From the NCBI RefSeq assembly GCF_019166065.1, contig NZ_JAHTBN010000004.1, forward strand, positions 1-64,000: DNA of 64,000 nucleotides, written 5' to 3'. Below the pieces are notes generated by a model. It ran no database searches. It saw only the letters and a list, made by a program, of their open reading frames with translations, and had not been told where the DNA came from. Both the position numbers and the translations under genes were made by a program. Positions 20,021-29,827 of this stretch are shown one piece after another (positions within the stretch are counted from its first letter, which is position 1; the number at the start of each line of letters is the position of its first letter). The stretch comes from Candidimonas humi. GTDB lineage: Bacteria; Pseudomonadota; Gammaproteobacteria; Burkholderiales; Burkholderiaceae_B.

Positions 20021-20536
20021 TCAGGGCTTGCCGTTGCGGCGCGGCTGGTTCAGCAGCTTCAGTTCGCCCAGCGCCTCGTACAGGGCCTTGTGGCTTTTCT
20101 CGGACAGCCCGCCCAGCATCTCGCGTATCCAGTGCTCGTGCGACTGGGCCATTTTGCGGAACACGCGCTTGCCGCGCGCGGTCAGGCGGATCAGCGAACT
20201 GCGCCTGTCGGTCGCGACCTTGATGCGCTCGACCATGCCTTCTTTTTCGAGCTGGTCGGTGATGCCGGTGATATTGCCGTTGGTCACCATCATGTGGCGC
20301 GACAGTTCGCTCATTTTCATGCCGGCGGGCTCGCGCAGCAGTTGCGCCATGAGGTCGAAGCGCGGCAGCGTGGTTTCGTATTCGACGCGCAGGCGGCTGC
20401 GGATCTCGCCCTCGATCAGGTTGCAGCAGGTCAACAGCCGCAGCCAGAGGCGCAGGTCGTGGTGGTCTTCCGGCACCGTCCGGCTTTCCAGGTCGGGCAG
20501 GGGGGACGGTTCGAGGGTTTCGTGAGTGTCGCTCAT
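20021..20536 (-). CDS. MarR family regulator of the aromatic-CoA cluster
   Basis: A 171-residue MarR-type winged-helix repressor: PRFDLMAQLLREPAGMKMSE, MMVTNGNITGITDQLEKEGM (recognition helix), then the wing ATDRRSSLIRLTARGKRVF. A 25-residue acidic extension precedes the fold. Such regulators often sit with CoA-dependent aromatic degradation genes and respond to the aryl-CoA thioester. It is divergent from a DUF2817 gene, with the monooxygenase cluster beyond. A TTTA-N4-TAAA motif in the divergent region recurs upstream of the monooxygenase gene, so both may be its operators. Confidence 0.88.
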   Translation of the reverse strand: MSDTHETLEPSPLPDLESRTVPEDHHDLRLWLRLLTCCNLIEGEIRSRLRVEYETTLPRFDLMAQLLREPAGMKMSELSRHMMVTNGNITGITDQLEKEGMVERIKVATDRRSSLIRLTARGKRVFRKMAQSHEHWIREMLGGLSEKSHKALYEALGELKLLNQPRRNGKP

Positions 20537-20659
20537 TTGATTCGCAAGTGGCCTTACACGCCCCGCGGGATGCCGTTGCGGCGCCGGACTCGCGGCCGCG
20601 GGCCTGCCGCGCCTTCCATGGCATTATGGAAACAGCTTGAATTGTAAAGGCAAACACTT

Positions 20660-20671
20660 TTTAATCCTAAA
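20660..20671. promoter_or_regulatory. candidate MarR operator, copy 1
   Basis: TTTAATCCTAAA forms a TTTA-N4-TAAA dyad between the divergent marR and DUF2817 genes. The same 12-mer with one change occurs upstream of the monooxygenase gene. Both sit in AT-rich islands within GC-rich DNA. Confidence 0.45.
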
Positions 20672-20753
20672 CCACAAGGGCCGGACGACGGCCCGCCCGC
20701 CTGCGGCCGCCGGGCGGTCTGCCCGCCAACAAACTCCACGGGATACCCCAGTC

Positions 20754-21836
20754 ATGTTCGAGAAATTCTTTTCCGCTACCTACGCCGACGCGCGGCAGTC
20801 CTTCCTGGCCGCTGCGCGCACCGGCGGCCACGCGGTGCGCAGCTTCGTCAACCCCGTGGGCCCGGGGGTGGACGGCGAAGAGCTGGCCATCGACGCGGCC
20901 TACGTCGGGCCCGAGGATGCCCGCGCGCTGCTGATGCTTAGCTCCGGCACGCACGGGGCCGAGGGCTATTGCGGCTCGGGCTGCCAGATCGCGCTGCTGC
21001 ACGACGAGGCGCTGATGCGCAAGGCCGGCGACGCGGGCATAGGCATATTGCTGGTGCATGCCTTGAACCCCTATGGGTTTTCGTACGGCCACCGTACCAA
21101 CGAAGACAATATCGACCTGAACCGCAATTTCTGCGATTACGCGCGGCCGCTGCCGGCGAACGCGCATTACGCCGACCTGCATCCGGTGCTGCTGACCGAG
21201 GCGTGGCCTCCCGGCCCCGACAACGAGGCGGCCATCCAGGACTTCATACGCACGCGCGGCGAGCGCGCCTACGGCGAGGCCGTGATGAAGGGCCAGCATA
21301 CGCATGCCGACGGCCTGTTCTACGGAGGCGTCGCGCCGGCCTGGAGTAATCGCGTGCTGCGCCAGATCTGCCGCGAATACGGCCGCGGCCGCGAGCGCAT
21401 GGCCTGGATCGACTACCACACCGGCCTCGGGCCCTACGGCCACGCCGAGAAAATCTTCGTGCAGCCGCCCGGGGCGGACTACGAACGGGCGCTGCGCTGG
21501 TGGGGGCTGGACCTCGTGCCCATCTTCGGCGCCGAGTCCAGCACAGTGGATATCGCCGGTACGCTGGTACAGGCGATGCTGGAAGAATGCACGGACGTGC
21601 CGCAGCGCACTTTCCTGGCCCTGGAATACGGCACCCGGCCCTTGGCGGAGGTACTCATGGCGCTGCGCGGCGACCGCTGGCTCGAAAGCCATCCGCAGGC
21701 CGACCCGGAACTGCGCCGCCAACTGAAGGCGGTGCACCGCGCCACTTTCTACCCCGACCACGACGACTGGCGCGGCGCCGTCATCGGCCAGTCGCGCGCC
21801 ACCTTGCTGCAGACCCTGAACGGACTGACGGACTGA
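20754..21836 (+). CDS. DUF2817 zinc-carboxypeptidase-like protein
   Basis: A 360-residue protein of the M14-like DUF2817 group. Likely zinc ligands are the His and Glu of SSGTHGAEGYCGSGC (about residues 65-68), with a late histidine in WIDYHTGLGPYG; the catalytic glutamate is in LALEYGTR. NIDLNRNF resembles the substrate-carboxylate site of M14 enzymes. There is no signal peptide, so it should be cytoplasmic. It is divergent from marR and upstream of the aromatic-CoA genes, so it could deacylate or hydrolyse an amide conjugate of the aromatic substrate. That role is a guess from position only. Confidence 0.85.
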   Translation: MFEKFFSATYADARQSFLAAARTGGHAVRSFVNPVGPGVDGEELAIDAAYVGPEDARALLMLSSGTHGAEGYCGSGCQIALLHDEALMRKAGDAGIGILLVHALNPYGFSYGHRTNEDNIDLNRNFCDYARPLPANAHYADLHPVLLTEAWPPGPDNEAAIQDFIRTRGERAYGEAVMKGQHTHADGLFYGGVAPAWSNRVLRQICREYGRGRERMAWIDYHTGLGPYGHAEKIFVQPPGADYERALRWWGLDLVPIFGAESSTVDIAGTLVQAMLEECTDVPQRTFLALEYGTRPLAEVLMALRGDRWLESHPQADPELRRQLKAVHRATFYPDHDDWRGAVIGQSRATLLQTLNGLTD

Positions 21837-22196
21837 GTCGGAGCCTGCGGGCCGCCTGGTCCGGGCGCCCGTCCGATGGCTTGGGGGCGTCGCGAGGCAA
21901 GGGGATGCCGGCAGGGCGGCTGCCGCTGCATGGCCGAGCGGGAAGGCGGCCGGGCGAGGTCTCCTGCTGACTGTTCTGCTGTGCCGGCCGCTGGCCGCCG
22001 CCCTCGGGCCAGCGGTTCCCGCAAGGCCCGGCACGGCCCGGCCGACGACTTCCAACTCCGATCGCAAATACCACTTGCGGGCGCCTTTTTTTGGCTATAT
22101 AGTTTAAACCTAAAATATTTGGACGGATGGCCCGGCATGGCGTCCGCCTTCTGCCGGGCCCTCGCGTCCCGGCTCCGCGCCCGGAGAGAAACAAGC
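21837..22196. promoter_or_regulatory. promoter region of the aromatic-CoA cluster with candidate MarR operator, copy 2
   Basis: No gene is seen in this 360 bp gap. Its last 110 bp hold an AT-rich island with a TATATAG -10-like stretch (about 22096-22102), abutting TTTAAACCTAAA at 22103-22114. That 12-mer is a TTTA-N4-TAAA dyad differing by one base from the copy near marR. The placement on or just after the -10 box would suit repression. A GGAG site precedes the monooxygenase start. Confidence 0.5.
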
Positions 22197-24533
22197 ATGA
22201 ACGTCTTATGTATAGGTGGAGGCCCCGCGGGCCTGTATTTCGGCCTGCTCATGAAGCTGGCCGACCCCAGCCGCGAAGTCACCGTGGTCGAGCGCAACCG
22301 TCCCTACGACACCTTCGGCTGGGGCGTGGTGTTCTCCGACGCCACCCTGGACAATCTGCGCCAGGCCGACCCCGTGTCGGCCGAGGAAATCAGCGCCGCC
22401 TTCAACCACTGGGACGACATCGAAATCCACTACCGGGGCCGCAGCGTGCGCAGCAGCGGGCATGGTTTCATCGGCATCGGCCGCAAGAAGCTGCTCAACA
22501 TCCTGCAGGCCCGCTGCGAACAACTGGGCGTGAAGCTGGTGTTCGAAACCGACGTCACCGACGACCAGGCGCTGGCCGAGCAATACCAGGCAGACCTGGT
22601 GATCGCCTCCGACGGCCTGAACAGCCGCGTGCGCACGCGCTATGCCGACACCTTCCAGCCGGACATCGACACGCGCCAGTGCCGCTTCGTCTGGCTGGGT
22701 ACCCGCAAGACTTTCGACGCTTTTACCTTCGCCTTCGTGCAGACCGAGCACGGCTGGTTCCAGGCCCATGCCTACCAGTTCGAGCCAGGCATGTCGACTT
22801 TCATCGTCGAAACCCTGGACTCCACCTGGAAGGCCGCGGGGCTGGACGCCATGAGCCAGGAAGACGGCATCGCCTATTGCGAGCAGCTGTTCGCCCCCTG
22901 GCTGGACGGCAACCGGCTGGTCTCCAACGCCACGCATTTGCGCGGCTCGGCCATCTGGATCCGCTTCCCTCGCGTCATCTGCAATACCTGGGTGCGCCGC
23001 CAGGCGCTGCCCGGCGGCCGCTCGGTGCCCATCGTCCTGATGGGCGATGCGGCGCACACCGCGCATTTCTCCATCGGCTCGGGCACCAAGCTGGCGCTCG
23101 AGGATGCCATCGAACTGGATCGCTCCATCCGTGCACATCCGGGCGACCTGGGCGCCGCCCTGCATCACTACGAAGAGGTGCGCAGCGTCGAGGTGCTGAA
23201 GATCCAGAACGCGGCGCGCAACTCCACCGAGTGGTTCGAGAATGTCGAGCGCTACGCCGCCTTCGAACCCGAGCAATTCGCCTATTCGCTGCTGACCCGC
23301 TCGCAGCGCATTTCCCACGAAAACCTGCGCTTGCGCGATGCGGGCTGGCTGGAAGGCTATGAACGCTGGATGGCCGGCAAGGCCGGCGCCGGCGCGCAGG
23401 GCCAGGCGGTGCCGCCCATGCACTTGCCCTACACCGTGCGCGGCGTCACCCTGAAAAACCGCGTGATGGTCTCGCCCATGGCCATGTATTCCAGCGTGGA
23501 CGGCGTGCCGGGCGACTTCCACCTGGTGCACCTGGGCGCGCGCGCCATGGGCGGCGCCGGCCTGGTCATGGTCGAGATGACCTGCGTTTCGCCCGAGGCG
23601 CGCATCACCCCGGGCTGCCCCGGCATGTGGAACGACACGCAGATGCATGCCTTCAAACGCATCGTCGATTTCGTGCACGGCAACAGCAGCGCCCGCATCG
23701 GCATGCAGTTGGGCCACGCCGGGCGCAAGGGTTCGACGCGCGTGAGCTGGGAAGGTACCGACCTGCCGTTGCCCTCGGGCAATTGGCCGCTGGTGTCGGC
23801 CTCGCCCATCCCGTACATCGAGGGCGTGTCGCAGGTGCCGCAGGAAATGACGCGCGCCCAGATGGACGAGGTGCGCGAGCAGTTCGTGGCCGCGGCGCGG
23901 CGCGCCCGCGAGGCCGGCTTCGACTGGCTCGAGCTGCACTGCGCCCACGGCTACCTGCTGTCCAGCTTCATCTCGCCTCTTACCAACCAGCGCACCGACG
24001 AATACGGCGGTACGCTCGAGAACCGCCTGCGCTATCCGCTCGAGGTCTTCCACGCGGTGCGCGAGGCCTGGCCCGAGAACTTGCCGATGTCGGTGCGCAT
24101 CTCGGCGCACGACTGGGTCGAGGGCGGTATCACCGCCGACGACGCCATCGAGATCGCCCGGCATTTCAAGCAGGCCGGCGCCGACATGGTCGACTGCTCG
24201 TCAGGCCAGGTCAGCAAGGCCGAGAAGCCGGTCTACGGCCGCATGTTCCAGACGCCTTTTGCCGACCGCGTGCGCAACGAAGCCGGCGTGGCCACGATCG
24301 CCGTGGGCGCCATCTTCGAGGCCGACCACGTCAACAGCATCATTGCCTCGGGCCGCGCCGACTTGTGCGCGCTGGCGCGTCCGCACCTGGCCGACGCGGC
24401 CTGGACGCTGCGCGAATCGGCGCGCATCGGCTATACCGACGTGGCGTGGCCCAAGCAGTACTTCCCCGCCAAGCGCCAGCTCGAGACCAATTTCGAGCGG
24501 GCCGCGGCCTACGCGCAGCAGGTGGGCAAATGA
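22197..24533 (+). CDS. abmA: 2-aminobenzoyl-CoA (or salicylyl-CoA) monooxygenase/reductase fusion
   Basis: A 778-residue fusion. Residues 1 to about 400 are a class A flavoprotein hydroxylase ([19 protein letters not shown], and [18 protein letters not shown] near residue 283). From about residue 408 it is an old-yellow-enzyme NADH:flavin reductase ([44 protein letters not shown]). This architecture is known from Azoarcus evansii 2-aminobenzoyl-CoA monooxygenase/reductase, which hydroxylates and then reduces the ring of the CoA thioester; close relatives are annotated as salicylyl-CoA 5-hydroxylases. The CoA ligase, SDR, crotonase, acyl-CoA dehydrogenase and RidA downstream fit the aminobenzoate route. 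The ATG at 22197 follows a GGAG site, and the gene overlaps the SDR start by four bases. Confidence 0.9.
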   Translation: MNVLCIGGGPAGLYFGLLMKLADPSREVTVVERNRPYDTFGWGVVFSDATLDNLRQADPVSAEEISAAFNHWDDIEIHYRGRSVRSSGHGFIGIGRKKLLNILQARCEQLGVKLVFETDVTDDQALAEQYQADLVIASDGLNSRVRTRYADTFQPDIDTRQCRFVWLGTRKTFDAFTFAFVQTEHGWFQAHAYQFEPGMSTFIVETLDSTWKAAGLDAMSQEDGIAYCEQLFAPWLDGNRLVSNATHLRGSAIWIRFPRVICNTWVRRQALPGGRSVPIVLMGDAAHTAHFSIGSGTKLALEDAIELDRSIRAHPGDLGAALHHYEEVRSVEVLKIQNAARNSTEWFENVERYAAFEPEQFAYSLLTRSQRISHENLRLRDAGWLEGYERWMAGKAGAGAQGQAVPPMHLPYTVRGVTLKNRVMVSPMAMYSSVDGVPGDFHLVHLGARAMGGAGLVMVEMTCVSPEARITPGCPGMWNDTQMHAFKRIVDFVHGNSSARIGMQLGHAGRKGSTRVSWEGTDLPLPSGNWPLVSASPIPYIEGVSQVPQEMTRAQMDEVREQFVAAARRAREAGFDWLELHCAHGYLLSSFISPLTNQRTDEYGGTLENRLRYPLEVFHAVREAWPENLPMSVRISAHDWVEGGITADDAIEIARHFKQAGADMVDCSSGQVSKAEKPVYGRMFQTPFADRVRNEAGVATIAVGAIFEADHVNSIIASGRADLCALARPHLADAAWTLRESARIGYTDVAWPKQYFPAKRQLETNFERAAAYAQQVGK

Positions 24534-25366
24534 GCGCGGCTGCCGGCTCCACGGGCGCCGCAGCTCACCGAGACGCAGGGCCTGCCGGCGCGGCGTTGCA
24601 GGGGCGGCATGCCCTGGTCACCGGCGCTTCGCGCGGCATAGGGTTCGAAGTGGCGCGCGCGCTGTTGGCGCAAGGCGCGCGGGTGACCCTGCTGGGGCGC
24701 AACCCGCAAGCCCTGCAGCAGGCCGCGGCGGCGCTGGCCGGACACGGCGAGGTGCACACCGCCAGCGGCGACGTGGCGCAGCGCCCGGCTGTGGATGCCG
24801 CCTTCGCCTCGGCAGTGCAGCGTTTCGGTGCCGTGGACATCCTGGTCAACAACGCCGGCCAGGCGGTCAGCCAGCGTTTCGACCGCCTGACCGAAGAACA
24901 GTGGCAGCAGATGCTGGCGGTGAATCTCACCGGCACCTTCCATTGCATGCAGGCGGCGCTGCCCGGCATGCTGCAGCGCCAATGGGGGCGCATCGTCAAT
25001 GTCGCCAGCACGGCGGGGCTGGTCGGCTACGCCTATGTCAGCGCTTATTGCGCGGCCAAGCACGCGGTGGTGGGCCTGACCCGCTCGGTCGCCCTGGAAG
25101 CCGCGGGCAAGGGCGTGACCGTGAACGCGGTTTGCCCCGGCTACACCGAGACCGACATCGTGCGCGAGGCGGTCGCCAATATCAGCGGCAAGACCGGCAT
25201 GAGTCCGGAACAGGCGCGCGCCAAGCTGGCCGAGCGCAATCCGCAGGGGCGGCTGGTGCAGCCCGCAGAGGTCGCCAGCGCCGTGCAGTGGCTGTGCCTG
25301 CCGCAGGCCGGCGCGATCAACGGGCAGTCCATACCCGTCGACGGGGGAGAAGTGATGGTCGGCTAG
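24530..25366 (+). CDS. SDR family 3-hydroxyacyl-CoA-type dehydrogenase
   Basis: A 278-residue short-chain dehydrogenase: cofactor motif [12 protein letters not shown] at about residue 31, [10 protein letters not shown], catalytic Ser in [10 protein letters not shown] and the YCAAK Tyr-Lys pair, then [10 protein letters not shown]. The first 22 residues are a Gly/Ala-rich leader. Its ATG overlaps the stop of the monooxygenase gene, showing tight co-translation. In this cluster it probably oxidises a hydroxyl on the reduced ring or opened chain of the CoA thioester. NAD versus NADP preference is not clear. Confidence 0.9.
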   Translation: MSAAAGSTGAAAHRDAGPAGAALQGRHALVTGASRGIGFEVARALLAQGARVTLLGRNPQALQQAAAALAGHGEVHTASGDVAQRPAVDAAFASAVQRFGAVDILVNNAGQAVSQRFDRLTEEQWQQMLAVNLTGTFHCMQAALPGMLQRQWGRIVNVASTAGLVGYAYVSAYCAAKHAVVGLTRSVALEAAGKGVTVNAVCPGYTETDIVREAVANISGKTGMSPEQARAKLAERNPQGRLVQPAEVASAVQWLCLPQAGAINGQSIPVDGGEVMVG

Positions 25367-25498
25367 CGGCGGCCGGCCGGGGCGGGGCCGACGTGGCCTC
25401 GAAGCGGCAGCCGGAAACGGCGCCGCGCGATATGCGGCAGCAGGATTATCGGCGCCGGGCTCCTCGCGACCCGGCCCATGACGAACAGGAGTCTTTGC

Positions 25499-26350
25499 AT
25501 GGAACAAGTCGTACACACCATGGCGCATCACAAGCGCCCGTATGCCGGCTACGAAGCCAGGAATTTCCTCTGGGAAGTCTCGGACGACGCCAAGGTGGCC
25601 ACCATCACCCTGAACCGTCCCGAACGCAAGAATCCGCTCACCTTCGATTCGTACGCGGAACTGCGCGACCTGTTTCGCGGGCTGGTCTACGCCACGGACA
25701 TCAAGGCGGTCGTGGTCGTGGGGGCGGGCGGCAATTTCTGCTCGGGCGGTGACGTGCACGAAATCATCGGGCCGCTGACCCGCATGAGCATGCCCGAATT
25801 GCTCGAGTTCACCCGCATGACGGGCGACCTGGTCAAGGCCATGCGCCTGTGCCCGCAGCCCATCGTGGCCGCCGTCGACGGCATCTGCGCCGGCGCCGGC
25901 GCCATGGTGGCGCTGGCCTCGGACATGCGCCTGGGCACGCCCCAGGCGCGCACGGCCTTCCTGTTCACGCGCGTGGGCCTGGCCGGCGCCGACATGGGCG
26001 CCTGCACGCTGCTGCCGCGCATGATAGGGCAGGGCCGCGCTTCCGAACTGCTGTACACCGGCCGCGCCATGAGCGCCGACGAGGGCCTGGCCTGGGGCTT
26101 CTTCAACGGCCTGCACGAAAGCGGCGAGGTGCTGCGGGCGGCGCAAGAGCTGGCGCGGCGCCTGGCCGACGGCCCCACTTTCGCGCACGGTGTGACCAAG
26201 AAACTGCTGCTGCAGGAATGGTCCATGAGCGTCGAGCAGGCCATCGAGGCCGAAGCCGAGGCGCAGGCCATCTGCATGCAGACCAAGGACTTCCGCAGGG
26301 CCTACGAGGCGTTCGTGGCCAAGCAGAAGCCCGTGTTCCAGGGCGACTGA
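25499..26350 (+). CDS. crotonase-family enoyl-CoA hydratase/isomerase, atypical active site
   Basis: A 283-residue crotonase-fold protein. ATG 25499 is chosen because AGGAG lies seven bases upstream; an ATG seven codons earlier has none. The first oxyanion-hole segment [13 protein letters not shown] and the second, [14 protein letters not shown], are clear. By alignment from memory with classical crotonase, its two catalytic glutamates fall on non-acidic residues here (within GAGAMVA and FLFTRVG), while an aspartate is present in AGADMGA. It may therefore catalyse isomerisation or ring-opening hydrolysis instead of simple hydration. It sits inside the aromatic-CoA operon, 1 bp before the acyl-CoA dehydrogenase gene. 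Confidence 0.88.
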   Translation: MEQVVHTMAHHKRPYAGYEARNFLWEVSDDAKVATITLNRPERKNPLTFDSYAELRDLFRGLVYATDIKAVVVVGAGGNFCSGGDVHEIIGPLTRMSMPELLEFTRMTGDLVKAMRLCPQPIVAAVDGICAGAGAMVALASDMRLGTPQARTAFLFTRVGLAGADMGACTLLPRMIGQGRASELLYTGRAMSADEGLAWGFFNGLHESGEVLRAAQELARRLADGPTFAHGVTKKLLLQEWSMSVEQAIEAEAEAQAICMQTKDFRRAYEAFVAKQKPVFQGD

Positions 26351-26351
26351 G

Positions 26352-27536
26352 ATGACTAGCGACGACAACTGGCTGCAATGGCCGTTCTTCGACGAACGCC
26401 ACCACGAGCTGGCGCATGGCCTGCGTGCCTGGTGCGCCAGCACCCTGGCCGCGGTCGACCATCGCGACACCGATGCGGCCTGCCGCGACCTGGTGGCGCG
26501 ACTGGGCGCAGCCGGCTGGCTGAGGGTGGCCGTGCCCATGGGCCCGCAAGGCAGTTGGGGCGGCCGCTGGCCGGCGATCGATTCGCGCGCCCTGTGCATC
26601 GTGCGCGAGACCCTGGCCAGCCACGATGGGCTGGCCGACTTCGCCTTTGCCATGCAGGGCCTGGGCAGCGGCGCCATTTCGATAGCCGGCAGCGACGCGC
26701 TGCGCCTGGCCTACCTGCCCAAGGTTGCCAGCGGCGAGGCGATCGCGGCCTTCGCATTGTCCGAGCCCGAGGCGGGTTCGGACGTGGCGGCCATGAGCTG
26801 CGCCGCCCGCCTGGAAGGCGACAGCTATGTGCTGGACGGCAGCAAGACCTGGATATCGAATGGCGGCATCGCCGATTTCTATTGCGTGTTCGCGCGCACC
26901 GGCGAAGCGCCCGGCGCGCGCGGCATCAGCGCCTTCGTGGTCGATGCCGACACGCCGGGCCTGTCCATTTCAGAGCGCATCGATGTCATTGCGCCGCACC
27001 CGCTGGCCACGCTGCGCTTCGACAACTGCCGGGTGCCGCTGACGCATCGGCTGGGCGAGGCGGGCCAGGGTTTCAAGATCGCCATGATGACGCTGGATAT
27101 CTTCCGCGCCTCGGTCGCGGCCGCCGCCTTGGGCTTCGCCCGGCGCGCCCTGCAGGAAGGGCTGGCGCGGGCGCGCTCGCGCCGCATGTTCGGCCAGACC
27201 CTGGGCGACCTGCAACTGACCCAGGCCGCGCTGGGCGAGATGGCCACCGAGATCGACGCCGCGGCGCTGCTGACTTATCGCGCGGCATGGCTGCGCGACG
27301 TCAAAGGGGTGCGCACCACGCGCGAGGCGGCGATGGCCAAGATGGCGGCCACCGAATCGGCCCAGCGCGTCATAGACCGCGCTTTGCAGATGTACGGCGG
27401 CGCCGGCGTGGTCAGCGGCGCGCCGGTGGAAAAACTCTACCGCGAGATCCGCGCGCTGCGGATCTACGAAGGCGCCACCGAGGTACAGAAACTGATCATC
27501 GCGCGCGAATTGCTTAAAGAGGCCGCCGCCGGCTGA
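26352..27536 (+). CDS. acyl-CoA dehydrogenase
   Basis: A 394-residue FAD-dependent acyl-CoA dehydrogenase. FAD and substrate signatures are [18 protein letters not shown] and [17 protein letters not shown]. The late signature is [20 protein letters not shown], followed by the catalytic glutamate in [10 protein letters not shown]. It starts 1 bp after the crotonase stop, so it is translationally linked. In the aromatic-CoA pathway it would introduce a double bond in the reduced ring or opened chain; the exact intermediate is not known from sequence. Electrons would go to ETF, whose genes are not in this window. Confidence 0.93.
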   Translation: MTSDDNWLQWPFFDERHHELAHGLRAWCASTLAAVDHRDTDAACRDLVARLGAAGWLRVAVPMGPQGSWGGRWPAIDSRALCIVRETLASHDGLADFAFAMQGLGSGAISIAGSDALRLAYLPKVASGEAIAAFALSEPEAGSDVAAMSCAARLEGDSYVLDGSKTWISNGGIADFYCVFARTGEAPGARGISAFVVDADTPGLSISERIDVIAPHPLATLRFDNCRVPLTHRLGEAGQGFKIAMMTLDIFRASVAAAALGFARRALQEGLARARSRRMFGQTLGDLQLTQAALGEMATEIDAAALLTYRAAWLRDVKGVRTTREAAMAKMAATESAQRVIDRALQMYGGAGVVSGAPVEKLYREIRALRIYEGATEVQKLIIARELLKEAAAG

Positions 27537-27647
27537 AGCCGGTCGGGCGGAAAAAGGAAGAGTTGCCGCTCTTGCCGCAGGGAAGGCCGGCCGCGCGCCG
27601 GACCGAGTCCGCGGGCGCAGGGCGGCAGGACTGGAAAGGAGATGAAC

Positions 27648-29291
27648 ATGGAAGTATCGGCCCACAAAGACACGTTTGCCCGCGATCATCTGCCGCCGCT
27701 GGAAGAATGGCCCGAGCTGCTGCTGGAGGGCAATCCCGACGTGGCGTATCCGGCGCGGCTGAACTGCGCGGTGGAACTGGTCGACGCCATCGTCGCGCGC
27801 GGCCAGGGCGAGCGCGCGGCGCTGCATTGGCGCGAAGGCGGCAAGAAGCGCAGCATGAGCTACCTGCAGTTGATGGAGCTGACCAACCGCGTCGCGCACG
27901 TGCTGGTCGAGGACATGGGGCTGGTGCCGGGCAACCGCGTGCTGCTGCGCGGGCCGAACAATGTGATGATGGCGGCCTCCTGGCTGGGCGCGGTCAAGGC
28001 GGGGCTGGTGACGGTCCCGACCATGCCCTTGCTGCGTTCGTCGGAGCTCAAGCCCATCATCCAGAAGGCAAAGATACAGGCGGTGCTGTGCGACGCGCGG
28101 CTGGCCGACGAAGTCGAGCGCTGCCTGGACGCGCATCATCCCGACTTCTGCCCCGAGCTGAAGCAACTGCGCTACTTTAACGAGAACGGCGAGGAAAGCC
28201 TGGACACCCTGGCCGCGGCCAAGCCGGCCCATTTCCAGGCCTGCGATACGGCTATCGACGACGTATGCCTGGTCGCTTTCACCAGCGGCACCACCGGCAA
28301 GCCCAAGGGCTGCATGCATTTTCATCGCGATGTGCTGGCGATGTGCGACACCTTTTCCAGGCATGTGCTGCGCACCTGCGCCGACGATGTGGTGTGCGGT
28401 ACGCCGCCGCTGGCGTTCACTTTCGGGCTGGGCGGGCTGCTGTGCTTCCCCTTGCGCGAAGGCGGCTCGGTGGTGCTGACCGAACGCCTCACGCCGGACG
28501 AACTGCTGGCCACGGTGCAGGAATTCGGCGTGACCATGAGCTTCACGGCGCCGACGTTCTACCGGCAGATGGCGGGGCTGGCGCCCAAGTACGATCTGTC
28601 GACCTTGAAGAAGACGGTATCGGCGGGCGAGGCCCTGCCCGAAGCCACGCGCCGTCTCTGGAAGGATGCGACGGGGCTGGAAATGATAGACGGCATCGGC
28701 GGCACGGAGATGATCCACGTCTATGTGTCCAGCGCCGGCGACGAGGTGCGCCACGGCGCGATCGGCAAGGTGGTGCCGGGCTATGTGGCGCAGATCGTGG
28801 ACGCGGATTTCAAGCCCGTGCCCAGCGGCACGGTGGGCCGCCTGGCGGTCAGGGGGCCGACGGGCTGCCGCTACCTGGACGACGAGCGCCAGCGGGTGTT
28901 CGTGCAAAACGGCTGGAACCTGCCGGGCGACACCTTCACGATGGACGATGACGGCTATTTCTATTACCAGGCGCGCAACGACGACATGATCATTTCCGCC
29001 GGCTACAACATCGCCGGCCCGGAAGTGGAAGACGCGCTGCTGCGCCACGAGGCGGTGGCCGAGTGTGGGGTGGTGGGGGTAGCCGACGCCGAGCGCGGCA
29101 ATATCGTGGCCGCCTACGTGGTGCTCAAGCCTGGCCATGCCGCGGGCGAGGCCATGGTCAAGACGCTGCAGGAGCACGTCAAGTCCGTGATCGCGCCCTA
29201 CAAGTATCCGCGCCGCATCGAGTTCGTGGACACCCTGCCGCGTACCGAAACCGGCAAGCTGCAGCGTTTCGTGCTGCGCAAGAACGCCTGA
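27648..29291 (+). CDS. abmG: benzoate-CoA-ligase family enzyme, probably 2-aminobenzoate-CoA ligase
   Basis: A 547-residue ANL-superfamily ligase that activates an aromatic acid through an acyl-adenylate. The P-loop-like motif is LVAFTSGTTGKPKGCM. IGGTEMIHVYVSS in the acceptor region is typical of benzoate and aminobenzoate-CoA ligases. The hinge and C-terminal lysine motif is PRTETGKLQRF. ATG 27648 is preferred over 27642 because AGGAG ends directly before the latter. It supplies the thioester used by the monooxygenase/reductase upstream, which is the main reason to prefer 2-aminobenzoate. Benzoate, salicylate or a substituted benzoate remain possible. Confidence 0.88.
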   Translation: MEVSAHKDTFARDHLPPLEEWPELLLEGNPDVAYPARLNCAVELVDAIVARGQGERAALHWREGGKKRSMSYLQLMELTNRVAHVLVEDMGLVPGNRVLLRGPNNVMMAASWLGAVKAGLVTVPTMPLLRSSELKPIIQKAKIQAVLCDARLADEVERCLDAHHPDFCPELKQLRYFNENGEESLDTLAAAKPAHFQACDTAIDDVCLVAFTSGTTGKPKGCMHFHRDVLAMCDTFSRHVLRTCADDVVCGTPPLAFTFGLGGLLCFPLREGGSVVLTERLTPDELLATVQEFGVTMSFTAPTFYRQMAGLAPKYDLSTLKKTVSAGEALPEATRRLWKDATGLEMIDGIGGTEMIHVYVSSAGDEVRHGAIGKVVPGYVAQIVDADFKPVPSGTVGRLAVRGPTGCRYLDDERQRVFVQNGWNLPGDTFTMDDDGYFYYQARNDDMIISAGYNIAGPEVEDALLRHEAVAECGVVGVADAERGNIVAAYVVLKPGHAAGEAMVKTLQEHVKSVIAPYKYPRRIEFVDTLPRTETGKLQRFVLRKNA

Positions 29292-29346
29292 ACGAATACG
29301 CATCCGATAGTCGATACGCATCCAACAGTTTCATGAGGAATAAGGA

Positions 29347-29781
29347 ATGAAGATATTGCAACCCCCCGGCTGGATGGCGCCGCGCGGCTATGCCAATGGT
29401 GTCATGACGGAGTTCGCGGCCGGCAGCCGCCTGTTGTTCGTGGGCGGCCAGATCGGCTGGAACGGCCAGCAGCGGTTCGAGACCGACGACTTCGCCGAGC
29501 AGGCCGGGCAGGCGCTGCGCAATATCGTGGCGGTGCTGGAGCAGGGGGGCGCCAAGCCGGAACACATCACCCGGATGACCTGGTATGTGTGCGATAAGAA
29601 AGAATATGTCGACGCCCTGCGCGAGGTGGGACGCCATTACCGGGACGTGATCGGCCGCCATTATCCGGCCATGACGGCGGTGGAGGTCGCGGAACTGGTC
29701 GAGGACCGCGCGCGGGTGGAGATCGAGGTTACGGCGGTGGTGCCGCCGGGGGACGCGGGTTCTCAAGCAGTGGGCTCTTGA
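29347..29781 (+). CDS. RidA family enamine/imine deaminase
   Basis: A 144-residue YjgF/YER057c/UK114 protein. Family features are SRLLFVGGQIGWN, AEQAGQALRNIVAVLEQGGA, ITRMTWYVCDKKEY and the C-terminal VEVAELVEDRARVEIEVTAVV, with the conserved arginine in that segment. RidA proteins form trimers and speed hydrolysis of reactive enamines and imines, releasing ammonia. Placed last in the aromatic-CoA operon, it would fit removal of the amino group from an enamine derived from 2-aminobenzoyl-CoA. That is inferred from context. Confidence 0.9.
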   Translation: MKILQPPGWMAPRGYANGVMTEFAAGSRLLFVGGQIGWNGQQRFETDDFAEQAGQALRNIVAVLEQGGAKPEHITRMTWYVCDKKEYVDALREVGRHYRDVIGRHYPAMTAVEVAELVEDRARVEIEVTAVVPPGDAGSQAVGS

Positions 29782-29782
29782 A

Positions 29783-29827
29783 CATTGGGTTCTTTAGCAT
29801 TGAGTTCTTTAGCATTGAGTTCTTTAG
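29783..29827. repeat. three 15 bp tandem units after the ridA gene
   Basis: CATTGAGTTCTTTAG occurs at 29798-29812 and 29813-29827, with a one-mismatch copy at 29783-29797 and a weaker relative just before, inside the end of ridA. It starts two bases after the ridA stop codon. Confidence 0.85.

Noticed and set aside
22197-24533. Salicylyl-CoA 5-hydroxylase as the main name
   Set aside because: Kept only as an alternative: the fused reductase domain fits both, but the RidA gene and the CoA ligase context favour 2-aminobenzoate.
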